64,000 nucleotides of DNA from Whitmania pigra (Eukaryota > Annelida > Clitellata > Hirudinida > Haemopidae). Shown piece after piece: positions 49,483 to 61,991 of this stretch. The stretch covers positions 1,289,501 through 1,353,500 of the forward strand of contig JAJTWR010000159.1 of assembly GCA_021613335.1 (NCBI GenBank), written 5' to 3'. Each line of letters begins with the position of its first letter. The stretch's first letter is position 1. Under the pieces are notes generated by a model. The model ran no database searches. It saw nothing but the letters and a program-made list of their open reading frames with translations, and was not told the origin of the DNA. The translations under genes were made by a program, and so were the position numbers.

Positions 49483-52400
49483 TCACTCCGTCCTCCGCGA
49501 CAGTATGCTTTCAATTGCAGATTGCATTTCAATCTCTAATTTGCTGTCCAAGAACTCTTCGGAGTCGCTCGCGAACATCTGACCGTCATTGTTCCTCGAA
49601 TGCACGCTCTGCGCACCGGACGACCTCGACGAATCCAGCGGACGGTATTCGGACGAGAAGAGGTGACTGGGAACGAATGTGCTGCAGCTCTCCTGTTTCG
49701 GCGTGCAGCTTTCATAATCACTGCTAAGGGTGATCACATCGTCATCGTCGTCGAGGAGGTCGAAGCACACGTTTTCATCTAACGAGTCTCCCTTAGGCAA
49801 GTTAGATTGCGGCAGATCGGGCGAAATTGCATCTTGAGCATTTACCGGGGAATGCAAACGGTTAGATTTGTTCTCAGAGAAAGAGTCCTGTACGTTTAAT
49901 TCGGGCACGGGTTTAAAACGTTCTTGGTGCTTGTGAAAGGGCGTGACCACGGCAGTAACGGCATGAGGTTTGGGATGAAGCGCGTTCGCAGCGTGGACCT
50001 TCGACGATGCATTCAAAGATTCCCAGGGCTTCGATGAACTTTCGACGACTTGGAAAATACTGCCCCGATCGTGTTGATTGGTTTCCACGTTGTCGGCATC
50101 GATTCTCTTCAAGCGAATCCTTGCGATCTTTATCGGCGGCACTTTGTCCGTCGACTCGTCTGCTTCGATCGGCCTCTTACAGGAGGGACTTGCCGAGAAC
50201 ATGCCGTCGTGATGTTTTATTTTTATGATTATGTGATTATTTTCAACTGGAAGCGAATCGTCGGCTTTTGTAAATTTCTTAGAAGTTTCTTCATCATTAA
50301 TGTCGTCTCCATAAATGCATCCATCGCTTGAATCCTTGTCGTCGTCACCGTCACCATCATCGTCCAGATCTGAAGCTATATCTGGTTTCCGTGGATACAA
50401 TGCTGCCATTTCTTCAGGAGGAAGTACGGGCCTCGGAATGAAGGAATCTGCGGGAGGTGATTTATGCATCGTTATTTACATTCTATCGCTCATAAACAAA
50501 TTAAAGTTAATGACTTAATAGCACCTGGATCAGTTTGAAGTATTTTCCTTTCCTCCTTAAGCTTTGACATTTCTTGAAGCAAGAACATCCTTCCAAGCAT
50601 GACGTCTTCAACAGATTCATGATGTACCTAAACGACGTCAACCACCAATAAATTAGCATGATGCCCCTTAAGGACGTCGAACACCAATAAATTGGCATAA
50701 ACAGCCAATTTAACATTAACAGACCTCGTAATGAAACACAATCTATTTGAACGGGCTAATATAACCTTTAATAAAAAAAATGAGAATAGGAATCAACGAC
50801 TTTTACCATGGATTTGTTTAGCATGATGTGCTGATATTTTCTTAGCAGTTTATCCTTCTTATCTATTAAATCCCGAGACATGTCTTCATACAAATGTTTG
50901 TCTGTTTAAAGAAATATCACGCTATTAAATATTACATTATAAAATTATGCAGAAGTACAAAGAGCTCTCACAGAATATCGTAATCAACATGTTAGAACTA
51001 TAACGAGCGATGATGTATAAGTTATTAGGTTTTAATTTAAATTTAAAGAAACGCTTTGGATTTGAAATGTTACTGAATCTCATTACGTCTTATCATTTCC
51101 GTTACGTCATTGAACAGAAAAGTAAGAAGCATATAAGATGCTTAACAGTGAACAAATACCAAACCTCTCAAAACTGCAGCATCATCGTCTGTTTTTGTTT
51201 GATATACATGATAAGGTGCCAAGGCTCTTAAAGTATCTCTGAGTTGAACAAAGGGACTTTTGGTGTCAGGATGCAAGGCAGATTTTTGATCTTTCAACAG
51301 ATGAATTTTTAACCTGTTCACAAACAATTCAATTTTTTGAATCAAATATGTTTTAAATACATTAGATGAGAAACTGAGACAATGAAAAAGCTTACTTTTC
51401 CTTGACAGACAAATTTAGAAAATCCTTGGAAAAAGGAGGCTAAAAATATAATGATTGTATAATTAGAAATATTTAAATGATAGACTAATTAAACACGATG
51501 TACTTGTTTTGATTGGAATGTCACTGCTGATGTTGAAACAGCTGCTGTGAAATTTGAAGGTTTCGAGGTGTTACTCAAAGACAACGAAGGTTGCGATTGG
51601 CTAGAAGGTGTCACGTGAGGGCGTAATGCTGCACTCCTATTGGGGAGTATTGAGTTGATGCAAGTCGGAATTTTAACGTCGGATACAGAAGACTGATTCT
51701 CATCTGACTTCAGGACGGATTGCTTGAAAGATTGCCCTTGATTTGACATCATTTTGTCGAAGGCACTCATTTTCTCCTGGAAATCATTATAAAGATTATT
51801 TTATATTTAAAAATTATTCCATACTTGTTTTCAGACTGCAGGTAATTCATACACCAACAGCTTCTTTGGACAAACAAGACCACAGAAACTCACCTGTTTC
51901 TTATTTGCTGACTCAGACTCCTCCCTCACTTTGTTTGAAACACCTAATAAAAAGGAACTGATCAACAACGCACAACACTGTTTAAAAATCTGCACAAACC
52001 ACGATTATCTTAAATATGAAAGAGAAGAAGTGTTTTCAGACAAATGAAGATTACATCTCTGACCTGTTTTACATTCGAGAGGGCGAACCTTTGCCACGGG
52101 CGTCGTAAGCGAAGACGGCTGATGATGGTCGGATGCCGGGAGAACGGAGACGATTCCTTTGGGTTGAAGGAATGGCATGGACTGATGATTGACCACATTT
52201 CTACTGCCATTCGAAGCCATCACTTTGGAAGCTGAGTTCAAGTCAGCAATTACTGATGGACTATTACTTTGGGAAGCATGCTTGATCTTGATGAGACCAT
52301 TCTTTGGGGATGCTTTGATAATGTTGGTAGAATTATTTTCAACAAGGGGAGACTGAATCTGGAACAACTGATTTCCAATCTGAACCATGATGGTTTGATG

Positions 52401-54518
52401 CTGCATTGCAGATGGAACCTGTAAATAAAGTCAATGGAAGCAAATAAATGCGGTTTAAATTTGAAAATGAAATCGTGCCGAAGAATTTCGAACAAAACCA
52501 CTTTCGAGGTCAGAATTTTTTTATGTTTTAAAAATTAAAAACTTCTTCTTGTCTAAAAAACATGTATAACACCACAGAGTATACATGAATTCTAAAGTGA
52601 AAGCATTATAAATTAACAAATATATAGATAACAATTGTTGAGCATACTGAAATGTTGGTAGGGAAAACACGTCCAACAACACCAAGACCTTATAAGAATC
52701 AAACGTCATTTCATAACGCATTTCCTCTAGGCAAAAAAAAAGTTTAAAAAATGAGATCGGAAATCATCCGAAGTCGGTTGCAGGGTTTAAAAAGTTTATT
52801 AATATTTAATTATTTCTCACATGAGTGACTAAAGAATTTATTCAGAGGTTTGTTTTTGATTATCTCTTCTCCTCAATAAAGAAATAATGAATTAGGGAAA
52901 TGTGATATGCAATTTTTATTTTGATTATTTCATGATGAAGTGGCCACGTTAACATTCTTTTCGTACATTATCGAGACAGTTAAGACCTCAACAAAAATTA
53001 TTTTCTGAATTTAAAGAAGGAATAAACAAACTCCATTTAATCGTTGGTATTGTAATTAAACGACGTCACATTTGCTGTACATAAACATATTTACACATTT
53101 TCGTTAGGACTTTTAAGAGGATGCAAGGTAAGATACAAACGCTAGGCTGCTAACATGTGCAGTAACTCTATACCCGAATAATGACCACAATACAATATTT
53201 AGTTTAAAAACAATCATTTGTGAAATAAAAGATAATAATTAGTGTATTTACAATAATCATGCAATAATAACAAATTGTCTCAATGCATGTAGTGACAAAC
53301 AAAAGTAAGAAACAGAAGACAGAAGTCAATGAAATACAAAAGATTCTAAGAAACTTAGGACTTAAATCAACAAACCTGGGACTGCTGAATAACAATGGAG
53401 TTTTGTTGAGTTTGTTGCACCGGAGCCAGAACAATTTGCGAAGGTTCGACATAATTGCTGCCCGAAGAACCTCCGTTCAAAATAAACATTTGTTGTTGCG
53501 GTTGTTGTTGCAACAACTGAACCTTCTGAGCGTTGGGTGGGATGCAGAGTTGTTGCTGTGGAGAAATTATGACCTGAGTTTGAGACGGCTGGAGAAGGAT
53601 TTGAGGTGCGTGAATGGATTGAGGATTCTGCTGAAGAATGATTTGCTGGGATTGAGGAAACACTGAAGATAGAGAAGAAGCTGCCTGGAATGATATGCAC
53701 AGTTGCTGCTGAGATGGTAATATTTGTTGCAGCTGTTGTTGGGGTATTTGCATTTGTTGATGTGGTATTTGTATTTGTTGCTGCTGTGGTATTTGTATTT
53801 GTTGCTGCTGTGGTATTTGTATTGTTTGGACAGATTGCTGGGATTGAATGAAAAGCTGGGCTGGTAGCTGGTTGACTTGTTGATAATTTTGAAGCTGCTG
53901 GAAAGGAATCTGGACAAGGTTGGAAACATTCTGAGAATCCATTGAAGTTCTTTGAGAGCACTGAAGGCTCGTCTCTTGCTGTGTTACGAGGCCAACTTCT
54001 TTCTCGAGGACATTCCTGTAAGAAATATCAGTCATCAGCACATCCATAATTTAGCAAAAATTAATAATCACAAGCTTCAAAATTATAATGAATGACCCTC
54101 ACCCTGATAAATTACCAGTTCCACTTAAAAAAAGATCTGCAAAATCTTGGATTGAAACCTCCTTGTCCTTCCTGTCAGAGAAGAGACCTTTGTTATCATC
54201 AACTCCAAACAAACTTGACCAGTCCATGAGATCGGACGTTGATTCCATTGCATAGTCAGAGTGGTCTGATAGGTTGAGTAGCTTCATAAAGAGGAAGTTG
54301 TTAGATATGAGACATTGTGATTAAAATAACTTGAAAATAAATCACCTCATTCGATATATCATGAGTTCCATCTCTAACCCAGCTGAATGAAAATACAATT
54401 TAGTACGTTTAACGTATGTGCAAAACAAATTTGGAAATTCAAGCCAGATTCAGGTGAGATTTAAAAACAAATTGTAATCTACTCACTCTTCTTCCAAAAA
54501 GTTATAAACACCATCCAT
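49483..54518 (-). CDS. BICRA/BICRAL (GLTSCR1)-like subunit of non-canonical BAF
   Basis: Twelve exons in transcript order: 54518-54487, 54382-54346, 54281-54103, 54015-53376, 52418-52064, 51943-51894, 51776-51504, 51439-51396, 51313-51165, 50901-50807, 50627-50525 and 50447-49483. They join in frame to about 973 residues. The diagnostic part is the GLTSCR1 domain (about residues 523-655): DQKSALHPDTKSPFVQLRDT, LRALAPYHVYQ, KHLYEDMSRDLIDKKDKLL, KYQHIML and MLGRMFLLQEMSKLKEERK. In BICRA this domain attaches the protein to the SWI/SNF (GBAF) complex with BRD9. The N-terminus is acidic and hydrophobic (MDGVYNFLEED, LMDWSSLFGVDD), followed by about 210 residues rich in Gln (QIQIPQQQQ repeats). The C-terminus is acidic and Ser-rich. 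Four exons are 32-50 nt. BICRA and BICRAL are vertebrate paralogues, so this would be the single ancestor. Confidence 0.88.
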
Positions 54519-55026
54519 ATTTATTCACTTCAAAAATCACGTAATTGTTATCAATTAAAACCGCAAACATCTGTACATTAAACCTAAACTCGTTCGCATA
54601 CAGTTATAGTTTCGAATTCACTTTATATCAAATTTGTAACGAAAAATCTAAAAACTGCTGGCAATCAAAGTAAACACCCGTATAACAACAAATAATACCA
54701 AATTCGAGTCTTAACCAAAATTGGACGCACAATTTAAAAACAAGCTAGACTAATCAAAACAAAATCTTATTTGCGGTGGAAACAATTGTACGAAAAGTTC
54801 TACACATGTAATTTTTTGAAACACTAAAAGTTTATAAAACTATATCATGATTATTGTGTAGTAGCTCTAAATATAAAAATTATTTTAATGTTAAAAATTT
54901 CTGTAAATATTAATTTGATGTATTTGTGTTAGAATATATCTTAGGTATTTTGTTTAGTCATAGATAATTCGCTTATGTAACGCAACCTTAGTCATTTCAG
55001 TAGCGCCGGTACGTTTGTTTGTAGGA
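54519..55026. promoter_or_regulatory. Divergent promoter region, BICRA-like / TBCE
   Basis: 508 bp separate the two start codons, which point away from each other, so the genes probably share a bidirectional promoter. No TATA box is in a fitting place. TTTGTTTGTAG immediately before the TBCE ATG looks like a 3' splice site, so TBCE may have a noncoding first exon here. Confidence 0.5.
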
Positions 55027-58000
55027 ATGGCTGTACCTGAGGTTGGAGCCCGGGTTTCATGTGAAGGGTATCTTGGCACAATTATGTATATTGGGGAAGT
55101 GCCAAGTACCACTGGAGTTTGGTGGGGCATTGAATGGGATGATGATTCCAGGGGAAAACATGACGGTTCGCACAATGGTATAAGGTAATCCTTGCTACAT
55201 GGATTGTTTTGCTTCATCATAATAATTTTTTAATGTTTCACTTTATGTTATTGTTATTCGAATTGTTATGTGTCACATCAGTACTATCGCTTTAGATTTA
55301 TTTAGAATTAATTTTATTAAAGCCATACTTTTTCTGTTCTAACTTAAATTGATTTGAACATTGCTTTTCTTAAACGTATTTAAGAAATGTTGTTGTTTTG
55401 CACAATAACCTTGCTTGCTAATGAAGGCTTTTCAACATATATTTGAAAAGGTATTGCTTTTATTAAACTGAAGGCAGAAAATTGATTTCAAATTTTATAT
55501 GTTTTGATTCTGCCGTTATTAAGCTTTTGTGCTAAGTGATTTATCATATTTAAATATTCCAAAGAGTGAAATGTTATAACTTTGTTTAAAACGGTCAAGT
55601 GATGATTACATTGATATAATTTATTTTATTTACTCAATTCAGGTATTTTCAAACAACCAGACCCAGCAGTGGTTCATTTGTCAGGCCATCAAAGTGTTCT
55701 CTTGGAATATCACTGATAGAAGCAGTTAGGTTTGAATTTGAATTTGTGATGTCACAGATATAAAATATGAAAGAATGTTTTTTAATGTTTTAATTGCAAT
55801 TTACATGATTCTGACAAAAATATTTTTGATTTCTAAACAGACAAAAATATGTGTCATCAGAGGATGATGTGGCGGCAGAATCGAATTCTGTCGACGAGCG
55901 AATTATTGGAAAATTGGAAAACAAAGAGGTTCTATTTGTTGGGATGTCCAATATTTTGAGGGAGCAGAGGAGGTATGCTTGATTGTTTTACATGATTTGA
56001 TTGTAATCAGCTCAACTTATCTTTGGAAAGCCTCAACACTTTGAAACATGTTAACCTGAGGAAATGTGGTGTATCTTTTGCTGGGGTACTCACTAATAAT
56101 GGAGGTGGAAAGCAATTATTAGTATTATTACATCTGTTACCATTGTTGTTAATATAATTGTTGTTGTATTCATATTTGGTAAGAGATAAATATGAGGCAT
56201 AATATCATCGTGACTTCATTGTATTTAATCTTTTATGTTGAAAAACCTTCTTATCATCTGAAATGACTAGTGAACCATCAGTTTATCTTTTATCAAATAC
56301 ATTATATTTATAAGACAATAAACGTAAATATGTATATATATTATTATATTATATTTCATTTAAATATAGTGATACAATGAGATTTTTATATCAAGTGAAT
56401 TAAGACATAAAATAGTAAATGTTAAATTTAAATATTATAATCATGAAATGTAAATTTGTTTAGATGGTTCTCATTCTGTTGCTGCTGTGCAATCACAATT
56501 ACCTTCAGTGTGTGAGTTGGATCTCTCTGAGAACTTATTCTCAGATTGGAATGAGATTACAAATGTTCTTGTGAACTTACCATCATTGAAAGTCGTCAAT
56601 TTGCATAGCAATGTTTTATCTAAAAGTTTTCCAACTTTGGAAAAGACGTTGAATAAATTAAGAAGTAAGAAAACTTGTGATGCTACCATTTGCTGGTATT
56701 TTACTGTGCAGAAATCATATTATTTTGTGGGTTTGGGTTATTCCTGATCTTGAAGATATTCATTCTCAATGTATTAGCTGAACATCTAATTTTAAAGTGT
56801 TTCATTTATAATTATTGAATACATCTTATTGAATATGATGACGTTATATCTTTAGCAGCTAGACGGCAGTTGAGGGATAAGTCTAATAAAAAACAAATGG
56901 GTGACCAAAGAGAACAAACTGATGATGGGGAAATATTTTTGTGTCACAAAAACATCAAGGAAATTTGCCTCAATAATCTGTCGTTGAACTGGGAAAACGT
57001 GCTGTGTTTGTGTGTGCTCATCGCCCCGCAGCTCGAGACGTTGGTGGCTTCGCTCAACATCGTGTCGTTTATCGATCTTGGCATGCACAACAGAATCTCC
57101 AAGCAGTTGTCGTGGCGGCCGTTGTCGGGCGTGACCTCGTTGAACCTAGAGGGCAACCCCGTCGTATCGTGGACGGAAGTTTTGAAATTGGACCTGGTGA
57201 TGCCTTCCCTGAAGACTGTTGTTCTTAATTCTTGTAACTTACACGAGGTCTGTTAATGATTTTGAGTTTAAAGCGAATGGGTCGGATTAGGTGGATATGT
57301 TCATCATTTTTAAGGTCGACTTCATCCGCTACGATGCAAAATCTGCTTCATCACTGCTTGAAAATGGAAAAACCAAAATATTTCCCCACCTGTCGACAAT
57401 CTCATTGTCAAGGAACGACATCTCCTCTTGGGATTCCATAAATGAACTGAACAGACTGCAGTCACTGAGACAGCTCAACATGAATGGTAATCCTATTGAT
57501 GGGGGCATGGCCACATTTGAGAATTGGGGGCACAAAGTGGTGGCTAGAATAGCTGCTCTGACCCACCTTAACAGAGTAAGAATTGACAGATTTGACAGAA
57601 GAGGAGCTGAGATAGATTATTTGAAAGCGTGCGCTCCTGAATTAAGTTAGTTTTGCTCTGGTTATCATACATTATTTATTTTTTTTATAAATTAGCTGTT
57701 TTGCATTTTCAAATTTGTATGTGAATTTCTGCTCAATGGTACTTAAATGATTTGTTATTACTGTCATCTTTTCGCTGCCCAGATAACAAGGAAGAAGAGG
57801 GAGCCTTTGTGAAGCGACATCCAAGATACCAGGAACTGGTTGACAAGTATGGGGCACCTGAAGCTGTTTCTTCTGGGGTAAAAGTGGCAGAGGTGAAGGC
57901 AGGACTCTTGAACATAAACATTGTACTCGTTTCGTCAAACTCGCCATCGGACGGTTCGGGTTTGGTTTGACTTAATTTGTTATTATAGATGTCACTATGC

Positions 58001-58436
58001 TTTTTCTTTAATAAAATAACAATTTTATTGTGAGATGAAATTACTCAATAATTTCCAATTGTTGTATTTTGTTTCTTGGTATCACTGTTATTTTGTTTCA
58101 GCTGCAACAAAAGAAGAGGTTCTTGCAGTGGTCCAACAGAGACTGCCAAAAACAATGACAGTTGGGAGGCTGAAGATGACAATCAAGAGGTTATTTAAGG
58201 GGGATCTGAAGAAATATTATCAGGATCAGCATTCTGCAGATGATTTTATTTACATCTCTTATTCATCATTGAATCAATGTGACTTAAATCCATCAAAATG
58301 TCTTGAATCATCCTCTTCAGGTCAAAAAATAGTAAAACCTGGATCTGCTCTTGAAATACCAATAGATGATCTATTTAAAGAGATTGGTTATTACTCTCTT
58401 TGTGATGGAGATACCATGTTTGTTAGATGTATGTGA
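55027..58436 (+). CDS. TBCE: Tubulin-specific chaperone E (tubulin cofactor E)
   Basis: Exons 55027-55184, 55643-55729, 55841-55972, 56031-56104, 56464-56664, 56856-57247, 57315-57645, 57783-57959 and 58102-58436 close in frame at about 628 residues (human protein about 527). The protein binds alpha-tubulin and helps assemble or take apart the tubulin dimer in the cytosol. Three domains appear in the expected order. A CAP-Gly domain comes first (GYLGTIMYIGEVPSTTGVWW, GIEWDD, GKHDGSHNG, SSGSFVRP). Leucine-rich repeats follow (LKHVNLRKCGVSFAG, ELDLSENLFSDWNEI, LPSLKVVNLHSNVLS, SLNLEGNPVVSW, ISLSRNDISSWDSINEL). A C-terminal ubiquitin-like domain ends it (EEVLAVVQQRLPKTMTVGRL, KMTIKRLFKGD). HPRYQELVDKYGAPE before the last domain is typical of TBCE. 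The short fourth exon (acceptor at 56030, donor at 56105) is the least certain. Confidence 0.93.
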
Positions 58437-59914
58437 CTGCTGTAATTAGAAACATTATTTACTATAAGTGTCTAACTATATGTAAAGTTGGAATATTCTT
58501 GTTGAGTTAGGAAATAAATTTTGTTCTCTCATTAATTGAACTGAATGAGTTTAATTGCATGGTTTATAGGCGAATACGCGTCGAGGTGACCAAGTCCAAC
58601 ATAGCGGCGATAAATTAACGTGCGCTCGAAATTTCTTTATGTATGCGGCGTGCTCGTACGTGCACAAGATCTTGGTGGTACTGAGACCAGGTAGGTTTGG
58701 TTGATGGTTCCACAAATTGCTTTGAAGAGGAAGTTGCGGCTCTTCGAAATGATCCAGCAACCCCGATTTTCTTTAAAGCTTTATGTGAGGGGTGTTTTCC
58801 GTTCGCGCAAAATTTTTCGGTGTAAAAATTAGCGAGTCATTTTGTTCGGGGGCGTCCGTAAAACACCTCCACAAGTTCTTCAAAAAGACTAACGCGGGTA
58901 GAGGGGTAATTGCATTTGCGGAATCCGCACTTTAAAAAAATTAAGTACTTTTTAAATTTTGCAAGAGTTTTTAAGCTCTTTTCATCCAGTTCCTTACGGG
59001 CCGTATTTTTTTTTATTTTATTTATTAAATAAGTGTGTAGAAGGCAGAAGCCTTTATGGGTGTTTCCTATACACATTGGTCTGAGTGTATTCTAATGTGG
59101 TGATTTATTAAAATATGAGTTTATATATGAATATAAAGTTTGAGCTAAGTTGAAAGTAAAAGCTTTTTTAGTGGGAATGCAGACACGATACATAAAGTAC
59201 TGCTGCTTCCTACGCGAAGCGACATCAGAGATAGGTAACATGAAGAAGAATTGGCCAATCAGATACAGAATTCAGCCAAGAAATAAAAACGTTCTTCATC
59301 TATCGTTGGTTGATCGTATTGAAATAACCCGGGGGTCCGCAAATAAGTAAGTTAACTAATAAGTTTATTAGAGCAGGTATTCAGTTAACGGAACTGAATA
59401 ATAGAAGTTTAAGTGCTTAAGGATTGAGGTACTTAAGGATGCAAATGGATATTTGGGCTTCCAAGTCGTCTTGATTCTCGTTGTTTGTCAGGTGATTATC
59501 GAGAATGCTTTTCTGTAGCAAAAATAGATCCCACGTGCCCGGAAAAGATGCCAAATATAATTAAACACAAATTTAATTATTTTAGCAATATAAACTTAAT
59601 TAATCTCCAAAAATCTAAGTATACAACATTATCAAGATTCTCATGCCACCACTTCGTATAAAGTTGGGACTTATGAAAAAGTTGGTCAAGGATGCAGCGA
59701 AGGTGAGAAATGTCGGTACCTGCTCAACAATTTTCGAGAGTTGAGTTATGCAAAGGTAAAAGATGTATTCTTAGTTCCACAAATAAAAAAGAAATCACAT
59801 CTTATCAACAAAACTTTCTAAGCGACATTGAAAAAGATGCCTGGGTGGCATTCAAGTCAATTTTTCTTGGAAGTATTAGGTATGTGCTGAGCACATGAAA
59901 GTAGCCCAAAAATG
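58437..59914. other. TBCE 3' UTR and spacer, no certain gene
   Basis: The poly(A) signal AATAAA is at 58513-58518. The 58557-58780 part is unusually GC-rich for this window (several CGCG/GCGG words). A 66-codon plus-strand frame at 59150-59350 (ending KNWPIRYRIQPRNKNVLHLS...) is unrecognised. Confidence 0.4.
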
Positions 59915-60045
59915 CGATGTTGGCACGAATGTTGGACGCTTCCCTTGGGAAGGAACTCTATATAAATGGTTTCAAGAAGCGCCTCTGACGCTATGAATAT
60001 GGCGCTATATAAATGAAGTAAAATTACAATTACAATTACAGCTAA
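59915..60045 (+). mobile_element. SINE 3' end with ATTACA tail
   Basis: Contains GGAACTCTATATAAATGG and GGCGCTATATAAATGAAG, followed by a short simple-repeat tail (AAATTACAATTACAATTACA). The shared GCGCTATATAAAT end matches the unit near 42530. The head is not clearly tRNA-like. Confidence 0.5.
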
Positions 60046-60207
60046 GAAATTTAAACCATGAACATATTTAACCAAGTTTTGCCTAATTTACATATATTGG
60101 ACTTCAAATTGGATTTTTATTATCATGTATGTCACATATAGAATTTTAATAGCTATTGCCATGTTTACGTTTGTGTTTAACATTTCACGCAGCAATAACA
60201 AAAAAAA

Positions 60208-60256
60208 AACGTCAAGCGACCTTCACGAGGGTCGCGACCCATAAGTTGAAAATCTA
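60208..60256 (-). mobile_element. hAT-like terminal sequence (remnant)
   Basis: CACGAGGGTCGCGACCCATA and AGTTGAAAATC are typical of hAT/Charlie-type ends. The palindromic GGGTCGCGACCC core is perfect. No partner end or transposase is seen. Confidence 0.35.
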
Positions 60257-60453
60257 ATTTAGATTTAATATATTAAAAGAAAAAGATAAAATTTAAATCA
60301 ATAATATGTACTGTATTGTAAAAATAAGCCGATTAAGTGAAAGTTATTAATTGTTACTTTTTAGAATGTTTGGTAAATTGCTACCTCTTGATGTAAGCAT
60401 TTCATCGTAGGAATGTTGAAATAGTGAAAAATCTTGTTTGTTCTGTTTTTTAG

Positions 60454-60629
60454 ATCAGCGTGAGATTTTGCTAATCGACAAATGGCAACAAGCCGAGAAA
60501 TACGTGATGAATAATGCTCTGTTAATGCAGAAATCTCACTTCAGTTTTTTCCAAGAAAGGCAAAACCTCGCAAAACTTGAGATGACCTATTTTTGCATCT
60601 ACCCACCCCCAAATGACGTCCCCATTTAA
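60454..60629 (+). CDS. Orphan exon-like ORF
   Basis: A frame beginning after the good acceptor-like TGTTTTTTAG (60453) reads DQREILLIDKWQQAEKYVMN and MQKSHFSFFQERQNLAKLEM, and stops at 60627-60629. Its composition is ordinary for a helical protein. It could be a terminal exon, an alternative exon of the membrane-protein gene to the right, or chance. No family is recognised. Confidence 0.2.
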
Positions 60630-61991
60630 ATGGTTAATAGCTGGTTTTGTTTTTGGTAACTTCTCATAACATATATTTTAGTGAAGGGAATGGTGCCAAC
60701 TATCGATAGAAATTCATTACCGCATTTTAAAAGTTTTTATGATGTTTTCTAATTCCATTTCAGTGACATCTTGAAACTTTAAAATTAATTAATTTAAAAT
60801 TGATTGAAATTCGGATTAAGACTTTGATTCGTATTCATAGCTCAACACGCACATACAAGTTATTTGTTGAATGTCATTGACTTTGAGACCAAATTACATT
60901 ATTACTAATTTTATCGACCAACGCTATGATCGTACTCACTCACAATCATCCATTCCGTTGTTCGCTGCCATTGATTCCTATCGTCCTATTCAGATACGAT
61001 TCAGATGGAAAGGAAATAATGTGCACTCCTCAGTTCATCTGACTCAATGAAGCATCGCAGTCGGCAAGTTTCCAGCGCTATATTGGCAACAAAGTTTTGA
61101 GTTTAAACCTTTAGCTAAATGTTTTATAATGAGTCAGTTTTAGTCACAACGCATTGGCAATCGTCGCCACTGAAGGATGCACGTTAATTACCTTTGGATC
61201 ATTCTCATCATTCTCATAGTGACTCGATTAAAATTACGAGTCATCCTAAATGCCTCATTTGAAGCTGCCAAGAATTAAATATTTGTTTTGTGATTTGTTT
61301 TCTTTACTCCGACAAACATTTGTCTATCCTTTATGGAGCTGCATTTCAAAAAAAAAATCACAACAAGAGAATGTCGATTTAAGAGGAAAAAGACAAGGAA
61401 ATCTCTATGACAAAGCTCGAGTTTGGTGAAAAAATCCACAAAAACATGTCTGAATATCGCAGGAGAGTGCACGTTTGATTATACAGTGCACATGGGCTCT
61501 ATAGCTAATCAGGTTATTCAGCTATAAGCGAAGGCAGTCGAATTGCTAAGGCGTAACTGTTTTTAGGGTTCATTCAGTCGGCACAACTGAAGTCTCGGTA
61601 GCAGATCGGATACAAGATTAAAGTTTATTTCTGTCTGTATTTTTAGTTTGCAACCTTCTCTTGCATTTTATCAATTAAAGAATGGAACATGATTTTTAGC
61701 ATTAACGATGCTCAATACCGCTGACAGAATATGTATATCATCTCAATTTATAATTGCAAGGTTAGGCAATCTTTAGCAGACAGAATTTGGCTTCACGTCA
61801 GTGATTGGAATGTTGTAAGGAAATAGATCGATCCAAATGACAGAAGGAGGTAATACAATAATTTTGTTGCAATTATGTTACTTTCTTAAATACTTGAATG
61901 TTAGAAACGTCATTGAAGTTATTGGAATATAAGTTAATATTATGCTTGAGGTCACTACTAATCATTGAATTGCGATTGTTTGCGTTAACAG
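60630..61991. other. Spacer or intron sequence, no gene seen
   Basis: No exon was recognised. It is likely intronic for the membrane-protein gene, whose 5' exons were not identified. Confidence 0.3.
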
